64,000 bases of DNA from Rhizophagus irregularis (Eukaryota > Glomeromycota > Glomeromycetes > Glomerales > Glomeraceae): NCBI RefSeq assembly GCF_026210795.1, contig NC_089435.1:4402001-4466000 (forward strand), in the 5' to 3' direction. This document shows, one piece after another, positions 37,389 through 48,833 of this stretch. Made by a program: the position numbers and the translations under genes. Under the pieces are notes generated by a model. That model ran no database searches. It had not been told where the DNA came from and saw only the letters and a list, made by a program, of their open reading frames with translations. Numbering within the stretch: the stretch's first letter is position 1; every line of letters starts with the position of its first letter.

Positions 37389-38571
37389 TCAATTTTTAAT
37401 TTTATCAACTTTACCATTGTTTTCTAATAATATATTCAAAAAATCCGTATCAAGATAATATTCTTGTAGCATATTTTCGATACTTTGAACACGTTCTTCC
37501 AAAGTAAAATTTTTAGTTCTTCCACTGACGAATGGAATTGGTTCGTAATTATTTTTAAGTTTCCTTACGAATTTTCTTTGATATTTTGTACATAGGCAAT
37601 TAAATACATGTATTTGCAAAAATCCCCTAATAAAAAAGAAATAGGTAGTATTATTAACAATATATATTTACGAATTATATATATATAATTATTTCACTCA
37701 CCATGGTGCTAATTTAGATGCTCCAAATAAAAATACAAAAATTCCAGATAAAGAGCTGAAGAATCCACCAATACTCGATATAATTGTACCAACTAAAAAA
37801 GTGATAAATTTTTATTATTTTTTAAATTAAAATTATTGTCACTAAAAATTAAAAAATAATTAAATAGTTACGATCATAAAAAGTTTCTTCTTGATGATGA
37901 ATATCCATTGAAGTGGATCTTAGTACAAGCGTTGTTATATTTGGAGTGTTTAAAGTTGTTATGCTCGTATGTGCATTAAAGCTGGCATATTCTATACTCT
38001 TTCCACCTGCAAGACCATATGCATATTTACTAAATATTCGTTTTACAATTGTAGGTGACCAATATATGATATTAGTTTGTTCGCTCATAAGATGTAAAGA
38101 AACAGATTTTTTATATAAAATTCTGTCTGATGGATAATATTTATCTATTTCAAGTCCATCTAAAAAGCTTTCAGTGACGTCTAAATAGTTCTCAGTGATG
38201 TTAGGAATTATTGTTATCTTTAACTCCTCTTGATAGTTAAAAGAATAACGAGGACAACGGGGATCATTGAAATGAATATAATCTATAGGAACTTCATTAG
38301 CTATTCTACATTCTCCTTGTTGACCGTCATAAGCGTTGTAAGTACAATTTACAATTGGACCACAAATTTGCATCGTAATATTAATATTGGTATGATTTAC
38401 TATAGGTTGTTTACTTATGATAAGATTGGGTTCAGAAACCGATTTAAAAAATTGGGAAAACTGATAGTAAGTATAAAAAATAAGTATGATAATAAGTGAA
38501 AAAGAGCTTAATTTTTTAAAAATAATAAAGGAATAAGGTTCAGTTGATCGTCTATTTTCTAATAATAACAT
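37389..38571 (-). CDS. Two-pass membrane protein with cysteine-containing extracytoplasmic domain (342 aa)
   Basis: Exons 38571-37872, 37792-37702 and 37626-37389 join in frame (1029 nt). A hydrophobic helix at residues 25-38 (SLIIILIFYTYY) is followed by about 190 residues with N-glycosylation sites (NIT, NCT) and Cys residues (CGPIVNC, GECRI, PRCPR). A second hydrophobic segment in exon 2 (TIISSIGGFFSSLSGIFVFL) is followed by a basic cytoplasmic tail of about 80 residues. No family was recognised; proteins of this plan appear common in Rhizophagus. A 140-bp gap separates its start from the divergent SPRY membrane gene, so shared control is likely. Confidence 0.75.
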
Positions 38572-38711
38572 TTTGAATTAAAAAATAACTCGCTGACATA
38601 CTATTATATAAATAAAAAATTATGTGATATGTGATATTATGGATTTGTTTATATTCAGCCGTATATACAGTATATAAAAGCAGATGACATAATTCTTGAA
38701 CATTTTTAAAC
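38572..38711. promoter_or_regulatory. Compact 140-bp divergent promoter
   Basis: TATATAAAAG at 38671-38680 lies 32 nt before the plus-strand start codon. An AT-rich TATATAATAG-type box on the minus strand near 38600 lies about 30 nt before the other start. Confidence 0.55.
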
Positions 38712-41295
38712 ATGAATTACGGAAAATTTTTAGAATTTTTATTTATTTTTATAATTATTTTCGAAATTTTGTTTCTTTTTATTTATTCTTTTCTTGTAAA
38801 CTCTAAATTTTTATTATGGTCCACATTTCCATTCGTTTTTTTTAGTGGGTTATATGCAGTCTATAATAAAACCATAATATATTATATAGCATTTTTAATC
38901 ATAAACTTTATTCCATTTATATTAATGCTTTGCAATATCTTCAAATTTGATTATTATTATGGTAAAGATTTTTAGCATCTGCGTAAATATTAATTTTTAA
39001 TGAAAAAAAAATAAGTTATTAATTTTAAGTCTTTTTTATTGCATGATAAGCCATTATTGATTATGAGCTAAACGATTTAAGCGATGGAACAAATATTGAG
39101 TATTTAAGAAAAGTTTCGCGTGATAAAACTATAAAAAAGCAAAATAAATGAAAATACATTGAAGTATTATATACCTAAATATATGCCTGTGGTGATAATT
39201 TTGGGAATTTTTCAATTTATTTTTTGTATTTTATTATTAAAGATAAGGTATTTTTTATATTTTATCTGGGTAATTTATATCGTTAATTTTACGAATCACA
39301 ACCAATAAATCATTATTAGGTTACGGAAATGGAGTAAGCCGGAATCCAAATTGGATGGCGTTAAGAAAAGTATGCTGACTTTATAAATTAAATCCTTTCT
39401 ATGTCGCTATATTAATTTATTTTTATTAAACATATTAGATGTCTATATTATATACCAACTTGAAAAGATTTTACTTCTAATTACGATTTCGTTCCTTGGA
39501 ATTTGGATATTAATGACAGAAATATATGAAATATTTAATACAAATCTATTACTTTTCTATACGAAAGTTCCATATGAAAAAAATTTAGATATATTTCTTA
39601 ATATATTTGGCACTACTATAATTATTCCAATCTCAATTATTTTCATAGCGATACGAAGACGTTCAAGTAGTCTTTATTTATTATTTTGCATTTCAAGTGT
39701 AATTGAAGTGGGAATAATTATTTTCAGGTTACTATCGAGTTATCGTAAAGATTATGTGAGTTATAGAAAATTAAATATTGATCATTCTTACATGCGTGGT
39801 AATTAATAACTTTTAAATAGAATTCTTATTTTGATTATTTTATATTAATTTTATTAATTAATACATCCTAGATATCTTACTCAACATTGATAATAGTATT
39901 ATATATAGAATGAGGTTTTTTATCGGTAAGTATATTGACTGAGATGTTTTAATTAAATTAATATATTAACGTATCGTTATTATTATTATATAATCATTAT
40001 TTATTAGCTATACCCACATTGATTTTTCTAGTTATTTTAAATATTAACACATACTTATGTTATAAATGGATTGAAAGAAAATTTATTTCACAAAGTAAAA
40101 TTTCACATTTACATTTATTATTGTTATTATTTTTTATGCTAACTTATTTATTTGCTTTAGTATATGGATCAGATGAAGATAAATGGATTTTGCTAAAAAG
40201 AATTAAAATGTTTTTGAAAAGAATTTTCAAGAAATTTTTAATATTTTTGGAAATAAAGCCAGAGCCATATGACCGTTTAAAAGAATTGGGTGTCAATGCG
40301 TGGAAATTTGTACCTGAATCAAGAATTTTACTATTAAATATTGTACAGATTAAAGATGAAAACGACGAGATTGAAAACGTTGATAAAAAAAATGAAGGTA
40401 TTGTAAGCGATGAAAATGACAAAGATGATTATGATGATGGGACTGCAAACGATGAAAATGACAAAGATGTTGAGATTGTAGTCGAAAATACTGAAAACAA
40501 TAATAGTAACACGGTTGTAGGCGTTGAGAATAACAAAAATAATGAGTTTGCAGGCGTTAAAAATTACAAAAACGTTAAACTGAATAATATAATTGATTTT
40601 AAAGCTAAATCTGATGTAATGATACGGACAAATTATCCTTTACGTAATATGAGATCATTGGATTTGAGTAAGCACTATTAGTCTTATGATTGTAGTTTAT
40701 TATTCTATAACTTATTTCCTGCCACTTTCATTTCAAACATAACAACAGATGCTCAAGTTTCACCAGAAGAATATCGGTTTCTTTCGTCTCAAGTAAAATA
40801 TTGGTTTTATTACTATGAAATAACAATCTTGTCAAATTCGAATAAAGATAAAACAATAATTGCTATTGGTCTCGCCACAAAAAAATATCCAACCAACAGG
40901 TATTTATTTTTGTAAAAAAAAAAACCTTTTCATATTTAAATTAAGTGATTTCTAATCCTATTTTTTTAAGATTACCTGGTTGTAATACACATTCAGTTGG
41001 ATTTCATTCAGATGAAGGTAGAATATTCCACAATGAAAAGTATACTGGATCAAAATATAGTGATAAATGGGGAGAAGTAAATGATGTAATAGGTTGTGGT
41101 TATGTCCCAAATACTGGTCAAGTTTTTTTTACAATGAATGGTAAAAATTTGGGTGATGCTTATACCGGTCTATTTTATGATAAGTGGTATCCTACAATTG
41201 GTTCTAATGGTTTTTGTAGATTAAAAGTTAATTTTGGTAAAAAAGAATTTAAATATAAAGAAGCCAATGGTATGAGCGTTGCTGGTATAATTTAA
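38712..41295 (+). CDS. Polytopic membrane protein with C-terminal SPRY domain (664 aa, nine exons)
   Basis: Exons 38712-38961, 39051-39112, 39165-39247, 39320-39369, 39439-39798, 39872-39925, 40008-40667, 40749-40899 and 40971-41295 join in frame (1995 nt). About seven or eight hydrophobic segments fall in the first 360 residues. Then comes an acidic, repetitive cytoplasmic linker (DENDKD, ENN), then a SPRY domain of about 160 residues (FYYYEITIL, IAIGLA, LPGC, SVGFHSDEGRIFHN, DVIGCGY, FFTMNGKNLG, WYPTIG). The junction at 40667/40749 keeps phase, which argues that the SPRY part is not a separate gene. SPRY domains bind peptide partners; Ssh4/Ear1-type membrane SPRY proteins are ubiquitin-ligase adaptors, but that role here is only a guess. 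Confidence 0.8.
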
Positions 41296-41529
41296 GAGTT
41301 ATTATTATTAATTGGTAGATGAAGTTAGATAAACATTCCTTAAACCATTTACTTTTTCAGATTTTGTTATTTTTTTTATAATATCTCGATTATACTTATA
41401 AAGTTTCATGCGTGTGGTTGTATTTTTGGTTGTTTAACGAACTGGGACACTTGGAAATAAAAAATGATAAAAATAAATATTTTAAAATTATAAAATATCA
41501 TTATTAATGAATATTTATTACACAAAAAT

Positions 41530-42290
41530 TTGGTAAGGAGGAGTTTTTTCTTTGGATCTATTTTTTATCGAAACAATATTAACATTTCTTTTTTATTATT
41601 TTAGACTCCTTCTCTGTAGGAATCCGGCCCTGGTTTCGAAACATGGATCCTTGGTAAGTTTTCGAAATCTTTTGAAAACTTTACTACATTATTTTAAGAG
41701 TTATTTTACTAATTTCTTTTTTATTCTTTTATAGAATCCAATGTTCGATTTTGGGATTTATTATAAGTAGTTTTGGATTTTGTATTAAAGTTAATATGAT
41801 AAAAGTTCTTATTAAATAGTTGCAAGTGATTGGAATATTTAATGGAACCAATAGAGTTTAAGTAATCAGAATGAAAAGATATAATTGTGTGATTCTGTGT
41901 GATTTTTCCTTGCAAAAAAAAAATTTTTTATAGGTCTTGATTCTGAACTTATGGATTTATTTTAGTGTTATTTTTCAGCTTCGAAATTTGCTCAAAACTT
42001 TGCGCTTTTTTTTAATTTTAGAAATGGTTACTAACTTTTTCTTTCTATTTTTTTTTTGTAGGTTCCGGCATACAGTGAAAATTGTAAGTTTGAATTAAAC
42101 TATTTTTTATTTAAACGTTCTGTCTTTATTTGTAGGGATTTTGGGTGGAGCTTTTAAATTGAAAATACTTAGTTTCGTATGTATTGCAAAAATTTTTTTG
42201 TTCCTTTTTTTAAAAGAAATGTTATATTAACTGGACGTTTCTATCTCTTAATTTTGTAGGGACTTTGGATGGATGCTGCAATACTTTATT
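41530..42290 (+). repeat. Intron-like array downstream of the SPRY gene
   Basis: Repeated plus-strand splice-like signals: acceptors ending TGTAG or TATAG at about 41619, 41735, 42061, 42137 and 42260; short blocks (GAATCCGGCCCTGG, GTTCCGGCATACAG, GGATTTTGGGTGGA, GGACTTTGGATGGATGC); donors GTAAGT after 41654 and 42085; and TTACTAAC-type words at 41707 and 42030. It resembles the array at 16480-17045 in design and in the GGACTT...GGATG wording. No long frame exists, so it may be a spliced non-coding transcript. Confidence 0.45.
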
Positions 42291-42794
42291 ATTATTGACC
42301 GGATAGAGAAAATTGACCAGTCTATATTATTACAAATAATGGAGCAAATGTAATTTTAGAAATGATTTTGTGAGAAATATCCGTTTAATGTCATTTACTA
42401 AAACTTAACAATTTCAAAAAGGAACACAAACTAAATTTAATAAAATATTTACTATTTATTCACAAATTTGAAAATGCACGTTCTACGTTCTATTTACATT
42501 TTTACAATTTGTTTATACCGATTTTTTAGTACAACCGATTAAATCAGGTGTCGATTTCCTTAATATACTAATATGAAGTAACTTTATACATACGGTTTGC
42601 TTATACTTACCGTAACCATATCATGAAAATAATACGGTTTAAAAAAAATCGAAATGAAATGATTTTAAAAATATAAGTTTTTTATTAAAAAATTCGGTTT
42701 AATAAGAACCGAAAAAATAATTTGAAAAAAAAAGATCGATAAATAAAAACAAACGTTCTTATTTAAATTTATTTTACGTAATTGATCCCGCAAT

Positions 42795-43541
42795 TACGGT
42801 TGGACCCATCTAAAAAAATCTCTACCCGGGTCACCTTGCAGATGGACCCGGGTGGAAGCCGGGTCAACCCAACCCGTCAACCCACCCGCTACCCACCCGT
42901 AATCCATATAAAAAAATTACTATTTACATTCAGCTGTAGCACATTTTTAATTCAAGATGTACGATGTGGTGTAATTTTTTTGACCATTGATCAATATGCA
43001 ATTGATTTGAGTCTTTAAGTTGAATATCATCTGATACAATGCAACTTCATATTTCCAGTTCCACCATCATGCTTGTAACTTTTTACATTTATACTCTTCA
43101 CCATTTGAAATAAGTACTTTACAGATATCACGCCCATTTACAACCTGAAAATAATCTCAAACAAACTTGTTTTTTTAGTTTTTAGGTTAATTCGGATCTT
43201 TTTTTGCATGTGGTACTCCAATTATTTCTTCAAACTCTTTTTTTATATTTAAAGCATCAGAGAGTTTATTGCTTTCTTCATCTGTATATTCATCATTGTT
43301 TATTATTTATATTTACTGCATTAAAATTTTAAAAAATTTTTTGTGAATGAAGAGTGGCTGTGTGGAAAGTAATTCGATCATTTTATTAATAATTAATACT
43401 AAACGGGAACTTTACATTACAGGTGACTAAACAGGTGACCTGACGGCGACGGGTTGACCCACCTGTCTCCAAATTATTACCACCCGGATACCTATCCACC
43501 CGCGGTAACCCGGGTATAGTCCAACCTGGGTCCAATCCCTA
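42795..43541. mobile_element. GC-rich-ended hAT-like deletion derivative with a BED-finger remnant
   Basis: The ends (TACGGTTGGACCC ... ; ...GGGTCCAATCCCTA) are inverted and continue with CCCGGGT, GGGTTGACCC and TACCCACCCG words. On the minus strand near 43200-43040 a degraded coding piece keeps NGRDICKVL, EEYKCK and, after a frameshift, HDGGTGNMKLH, the pattern of a BED zinc finger of hAT transposases. No exact target duplication was found. Confidence 0.6.
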
Positions 43542-43569
43542 TTGCAGAATTGCTTAATTATTTATGAAA

Positions 43570-43640
43570 AAAAAAAAACGGTTCGACGTTTTTTTTTTAC
43601 TGTAAAATAATTAAATAAACAAAACGCCGAACCGTTTTTT
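43570..43640. repeat. Hairpin repeat (ACGGTTCG arms)
   Basis: AAAACGGTTCGACGTTTT and AAAACGCCGAACCGTTTT face each other across about 30 bp. Probably a short MITE. Confidence 0.55.
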
Positions 43641-43749
43641 TAAAATATTTACAATTAATTGTGGTACCGCAAATTAGTAATTGCAGATTATTTGCGAGAT
43701 TGCGGTAACGGGTCGCAGCTCTAATTATATATCCTTTATTTCCTTATTC

Positions 43750-43998
43750 AGTTTTCACATTATTAGTTTACATATAAAGTGGCTTTGAAATTTTAACATG
43801 ACGCAATGTAGAAAAGTTTAAAGTGGCTTTGAAAATTTTAAAATGGCGCAATGTAGAAATACTTGACAAAAATACTCTTGTACGCCTCATCATTGATAAT
43901 AATATGAAAAAGTATAATTTAAATTAATTTGAAATACGCGTTATTATAAAAAATTTTCTTATATTCACTTTGAGAAGAGAAGAGAAAATTTCTTTAAA
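43750..43998. repeat. Left arm of a long inverted repeat pair (partner 45605-45825)
   Basis: The segment with TTTTCACATTATTAG, GTGGCTTTGAAAATTTTA, CTTGTACGCCTCATCATTGA and AATTTTCTTATA matches the reverse complement of 45605-45825 over about 200 bp, with an extra copy of an internal block of about 57 bp on this side. The arms enclose the small secreted-protein gene and one MITE. Confidence 0.65.
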
Positions 43999-44054
43999 AA
44001 CAAATAAACAAACTACAAATTAAAAAATTGTAAATAACACACGCAAAATCAATC

Positions 44055-44285
44055 ATGCAATTAAAACACTTATTGTTGATTTTCGTCTTTACTATTGTTT
44101 TAGCGAGTAAATAATCACCTTAAAAAAAAATTTTCTTTTTTACTAAATGAATTCTTAATAATAATTTGATTCATTATATTGACACAGATGCAGCACCATT
44201 TGATCCTAACAATAAGATGGCCTCAGATGTAGATTGCATATCAACAGACTTTGAGAATTGTTACCGTATAACAGGGGCGGTATGA
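44055..44285 (+). CDS. Small secreted protein candidate (49 aa, two exons)
   Basis: Exon 1 (44055-44106) encodes a classic signal peptide, MQLKHLLLIFVFTIVLA. Exon 2 (44188-44285) encodes about 32 residues with two Cys (DCISTDFENC). The intron has GT-AG borders and the phase fits. The frame ends at TGA in GGGGCGGTATGA, where the sequence character changes, so the original protein may have been longer and cut by an insertion. Small secreted Cys-containing proteins are candidate symbiosis effectors; function here is unknown. Confidence 0.5.
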
Positions 44286-44641
44286 TACAGATTTCAGAGG
44301 TTTTGACCTTATACCCCCCACCATTGCGTGAGTTTTATTATTAGTAGATATGTATAAAACTTATATAATAATTGGGTATTTATCATGAGTAATACCTAGG
44401 TATTATTAAAGTATTTTAAATAATAAATCGGTAGAAAATGGGAGTTCTTTTTTGTAGGGTACTGTGCATGGGGGGGGTACTGTGGCCCGCAAAATACGGT
44501 ATTTCGTCAAACACTACTGATCTACTGCATTTTGGTAGAACATTTTAATAAAGAAGCTCGATTATCTATAATTGAAAATTAATTTGTAAAAACTAATAAA
44601 TTACCTTTTACCGATCGTGCTCGTCATGATAGTCTTTTCGG

Positions 44642-45084
44642 GCACGTCTGAAATGTGTCAGGTTGACGGCGCAGTGTGGCGCAGTAATTTCAAAAAATCT
44701 AAGTTAAAGATTTTCTTTTCAATATAATGATTTCAAATTTACACATTAGATATATTTTCATCTGTTTTACAAAATTCACTTATAAATGGAAGGAGGTTTT
44801 AGAAGTAGATTTTGACTTTAGTATATAACAACTGATTTCATTGTCTTTGCCGATCATTTCCAAAATTGGATTTGTCAAAAAATCGGTTTTTGTTAAATAA
44901 CTCGAAAATGGCCTTCTAAACCGCCCGCATATACTCTAAGTAAATTTGCAGTGCGGATGAAAATACATCTAGTGCAGGAATTTAAAGGTTTTATTTTAAA
45001 TAAAAAAATTGCAATTTATTTTTTTTTTGGAAAAATCGCTGCGCCACACTGCGCCGTCAACCTGACACACATTTCAGATGTGCT
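44642..45084. mobile_element. MITE with 8-bp target duplication and 45-bp inverted ends
   Basis: The ends share CTGAAATGTG, TCAGGTTGACGGCGCAG and TGTGGCGCAG in inverted orientation. CTTTTCGG flanks both sides (44634-44641, 45085-45092), which fits a hAT-type origin. The interior is non-coding. Confidence 0.8.
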
Positions 45085-45092
45085 CTTTTCGG

Positions 45093-46469
45093 CTGTAAAA
45101 TATATAATGAGCTAGAAGCATCAAAGCGCTAGATGAAAATGTGTTTACTGAATTGTGACATAAAATATCACATTCGATTAGTATGTGTGTGTATTGAATA
45201 GTACGAAAAATTTTTGTGCCATACTAAAAATTATGTGACTTTACTCTCACTTATTCTTTTTATCGGCAACTGTATATATTTCGAACCTGGCGCAATGATA
45301 AAACAAAAAAATAGATAAATGGCGATTACACTTATACATGCATGTATATAATAAAAGCATTCTTATTAATTTGTTTTATTTAGAATTATTAAAAAATCAA
45401 TGAAATCATTTCTATTATAATCTTTTTTTATTCAATTTGAATTGACCGATTCATGATCAATACGAATACAGAGCCACAATATTATGGTAGTAAAATATAT
45501 AGTATACTAGTATTCATAATTATAAATTCAAATATATATATTATCATTGAAACATTTGATCGATATTTCAAGTTGTTGATTCAATTTGCTCATCCCATAC
45601 AAAGAGTAATTAATCTAAATAACAACCTCTTTCTCAAAGTGTTTATATAAGAAAATTTTTTTATAATAAGTATTTCAAATTACTTTAAAATTACATTTTT
45701 TCATATTATTATTAATGATGAAGCGTGCAAGAATATTTTTGCTACGTTTTTCTACATTGTGCCGCCGTGTTAAAATTTTCAAAGCCATTTTAAATTAATA
45801 ATGTGAAAATGAGGGAGAAGTAAGGGATGTGTATAAGCGTATTTTGCCATGTTTTTCTGTGTTGCGCCATGTTCAATTAAAATTGATATATAAAATAATT
45901 TGAATTGTATAACATGGAAACACTATGGAAACGCGTGATATGTCTGCGCCTGATCTACTCCGTGATTTTTGTGGGTTTCAGTTTTTTTTAGTTTATTAAT
46001 CATTAGTTCTATTTGGTGACAATGCCCGTGATAAAATAGTTTACTATTTTAACATCAAAACTAATCTGGGACAGGTTTTACTTATGTAAAAAAAAACAAA
46101 GTTCGTTTTTAACAAAATGTTTTTTTTACATACTCCTGATATTTTAGCCGTAACCCGTCGCGTTGCGCCGGGAAATAGTATATTAATTGCATATTATTAT
46201 AGTATTATGTATTGAAAAGAAAATTTTGATTTATGTTTAGAAATTTTGTTACTTATATAATAATTAGAAATTTGAAGAATTGAAAGTAAATAAATAATTC
46301 AAAATAAAATAAATAATAAAATTAAATTAAATAAAAATTTAAAAAGGTGAAAAAAAAACCTAAGAAAGGAGTCTGAAAGGTAGTCAGTACTACCCTTAGA
46401 AAAAATTTTTTATATAGAAAAATTCTTTTATATATTAGAAAAATTTTTTGAATGTTAATAAACTGAAAA
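45093..46469. other. Gene-free region including the right inverted arm (45605-45825)
   Basis: The right arm of the long inverted repeat lies at 45605-45825. The open frame 45453-45650 reads partly through it and is not supported. Nothing else was recognised. Confidence 0.45.
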
Positions 46470-47260
46470 ATGTATAGAACATTTTATAATAATATTGAAG
46501 AACTGGGCGTAAATCGGCAAAATGTAAACACCGATAACGTTGAAAAGATTATGAATATCTCCTAAACCGAATTTGGTATAAGGTTAAACAGATAGTGGAG
46601 ATAAAACCTGAAACAGCAAAAAATTTCTATTCTTTAGAGGGAAATTCAAAAAATTCACAAACTCGAAAAATTAAAAATCCAGTAACAATAAAGCCAAAGG
46701 TAATATTTGTTTCAAGTAAATATTTTATTTATTAATTAATAATTTTTATTTTAAATGATAATCAAGGACGCGTTCAAAAAAAGAATCAAAAGTGGGATTG
46801 AATTGAAACCACTAGACCTTCTAAAAGGGCTGCATTAACATCTCGTCAACAAAATACATCTCAGATCAATGAAGAAGAAAAGGAAAATAATCCTCAAGGT
46901 TTGGTCAAATACAAATTCTTTTAAAAAAATTTTCTTGTTAAAATTTAATGATTATTCTAAATATAAAATAATTCCGGAAAAGAAAACGAGCCTATAAATT
47001 TGTTACATTCAGAAAGTTTAGGCGAAATTCATTTAATTATTTTTTTTTTGTTTTTTTTTATTATTTTTATATATTAAATTAAAAAAAAAAACAATTCAAG
47101 CAAAGAAGATAATTCTATTGATACGCCACCTTCTTCTTCAGGTTTGTTACTTTTTTTCGAGAAAATTAAATATATAAAATATAACAAATACTGATGTTAA
47201 ATTTGAAGATCGCAAGTTATTTTGTGAAATTCACTATGATGAAACAAGAAGAAAATAACT
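46470..47260 (+). pseudogene. Degenerate multi-exon gene, unrecognised
   Basis: Coding-like pieces rich in Lys, Gln, Asn, Ser and Glu are separated by intron-like stretches. They contain words such as EELGVNRQNV, VEIKPETAKN, PSKRAALTSRQQN and EEEKENNPQ. Stops interrupt several pieces (TAA near 46562, TGA near 46800). The content resembles a disordered protein; no family can be named. Confidence 0.35.
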
Positions 47261-47936
47261 TTTAATATGCGGTATTACTTTATTCTTCATTTCTTAAAAA
47301 TAGTTCGGCCTGTTTGTTCTTAGTTTATAAGGGGATAGTTTTGGGAAGTCGGATTTATTAGATATTTAAGATTATGGTAGTTGGTAGCAAGAAATATATT
47401 GTATGGAAGTGTATAGCGCACCATAGTATCAAAATGAAATTTGGTATCGTGCAAAATTTCTTAAAGTGAGATAAATGAAAAAATTCGGTTGAATTTTTAG
47501 TTAGTTAATACACACTCGTGCGAATTTTTTCTTTTAATAAAAAAGTATCGTGTGGACCAATCAAATTCTGAGAGGTACAGGTTAAGAATCTGCACCCCCG
47601 GGTACAGGATAATGGGGTATAGGTTAAGGAAGACGGGTCACGTGACTCACTTATAGTAACTGGGAAATTATATTACGTAAGTATCTGCGGTTTTAAGATA
47701 ATTTCAAAATAAATCTCCCTATTTTGTTTACGCAATGGCCTCAACTTCTGGCAATGCAGAAGGTTAGGCTCACAGTGAAAAGTTTATAATTCTATATTTG
47801 ATACTGTTTATTAAATATCAACGTACGTTTTTAGATACAGCCCGTTGCTTACTTCACTTGTTCTCGAGCTCGTTCTCAGGTTCTCCTGACTACAAGTACA
47901 CAAGAAACCAAAGAACTTGTTTTAGCTAAAGATCGC

Positions 47937-48833
47937 TTGCTTGCAAAAGGACTTGATTTGGCCAAAGATCGCTTGCTTGCATTACCTCAAGAAGAATCAG
48001 AAAAATATACAGGATCAAGGGAGCTCGTTTTAAGAGAAAATGTATCACTTGATGCCTATCTAAAATATCGTGAACGTGACCCAGATCTTTCAGTACTCAT
48101 ATACTTAGACAATGGAACAATCAAAGCGTATGAATTACCTACCTTTCCTCATTCAAGAGTATCAGCAACAATCAAAGTTTCAATGGGCGCATGGAATCGT
48201 GCGGATTTGGTGTACGGAGATGATGTGACTCTGATTCTAGGTGCAAATAGTTCGAAAGAGCCAGATTCATGGGTTCGACCAAAATATCGTATTAGGCCAG
48301 GACCCGGTGCGCCAGCAGCAAATAATCTAGGAGCAGCATACCCCACGATGATTATCGAAGTTGGTCACAGTCAGAGTCTTCTCGATCTTCATAGAAAAGT
48401 AGCTCTATATTTTTCTCCACGAACCACCATCCAAATCGTATTATTGGTCAAGATTTTTAAGCCTAAAGGAAACAATACCATTACACTAATTGTGGCAAAA
48501 TACGTTCGTACAAGCCAGACTCCACTGATTCCGAAACAAGTTATCTCTTTTGGTACGGCGACTCCACATCAGTCAACTATAAATTATATTACCAATACCA
48601 TGGGAGTACCTCAGAATTGCTTTATTGGATTTGGCAGAAGAGACCCAGTTACTGGAAACAACTACCCTGCTTGTAACATGGCCAATATTGGGTTATATCT
48701 CATGAATATTCCAGCCAATGAACTCTTTGATGGAGATAGTACCGTTCGCCCTTTCACTCAAGCAATAAATCAAGGATTTAATTTGGATCTTTATGAGATT
48801 CAGGAAGCAATACGTAACGAATTTAACATTTAA
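47937..48833 (+). CDS. Uma2-like PD-(D/E)XK nuclease-fold protein (298 aa or longer)
   Basis: The motif chain matches the Uma2/putative restriction endonuclease fold: EPDSW (Asp110), YPTMIIEVGHSQS (Glu141) and DLHRK (Asp150, Lys154). Sequence is GC-richer than its surroundings. The frame is open upstream of this ATG back to about 47835 (a stretch with repeated LAKDRLLA words), so the true start is probably further upstream. An upstream ATG at 47735 followed by an intron does not keep phase by the obvious splice sites. Proteins of this fold occur in many copies in Rhizophagus; whether they cut DNA is unknown. Confidence 0.7.
   Translation: MLAKGLDLAKDRLLALPQEESEKYTGSRELVLRENVSLDAYLKYRERDPDLSVLIYLDNGTIKAYELPTFPHSRVSATIKVSMGAWNRADLVYGDDVTLILGANSSKEPDSWVRPKYRIRPGPGAPAANNLGAAYPTMIIEVGHSQSLLDLHRKVALYFSPRTTIQIVLLVKIFKPKGNNTITLIVAKYVRTSQTPLIPKQVISFGTATPHQSTINYITNTMGVPQNCFIGFGRRDPVTGNNYPACNMANIGLYLMNIPANELFDGDSTVRPFTQAINQGFNLDLYEIQEAIRNEFNI

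Noticed and set aside
45453-45650. Plus-strand 65-aa frame
   Set aside because: It partly overlaps the right inverted arm and has no domain or splice context.
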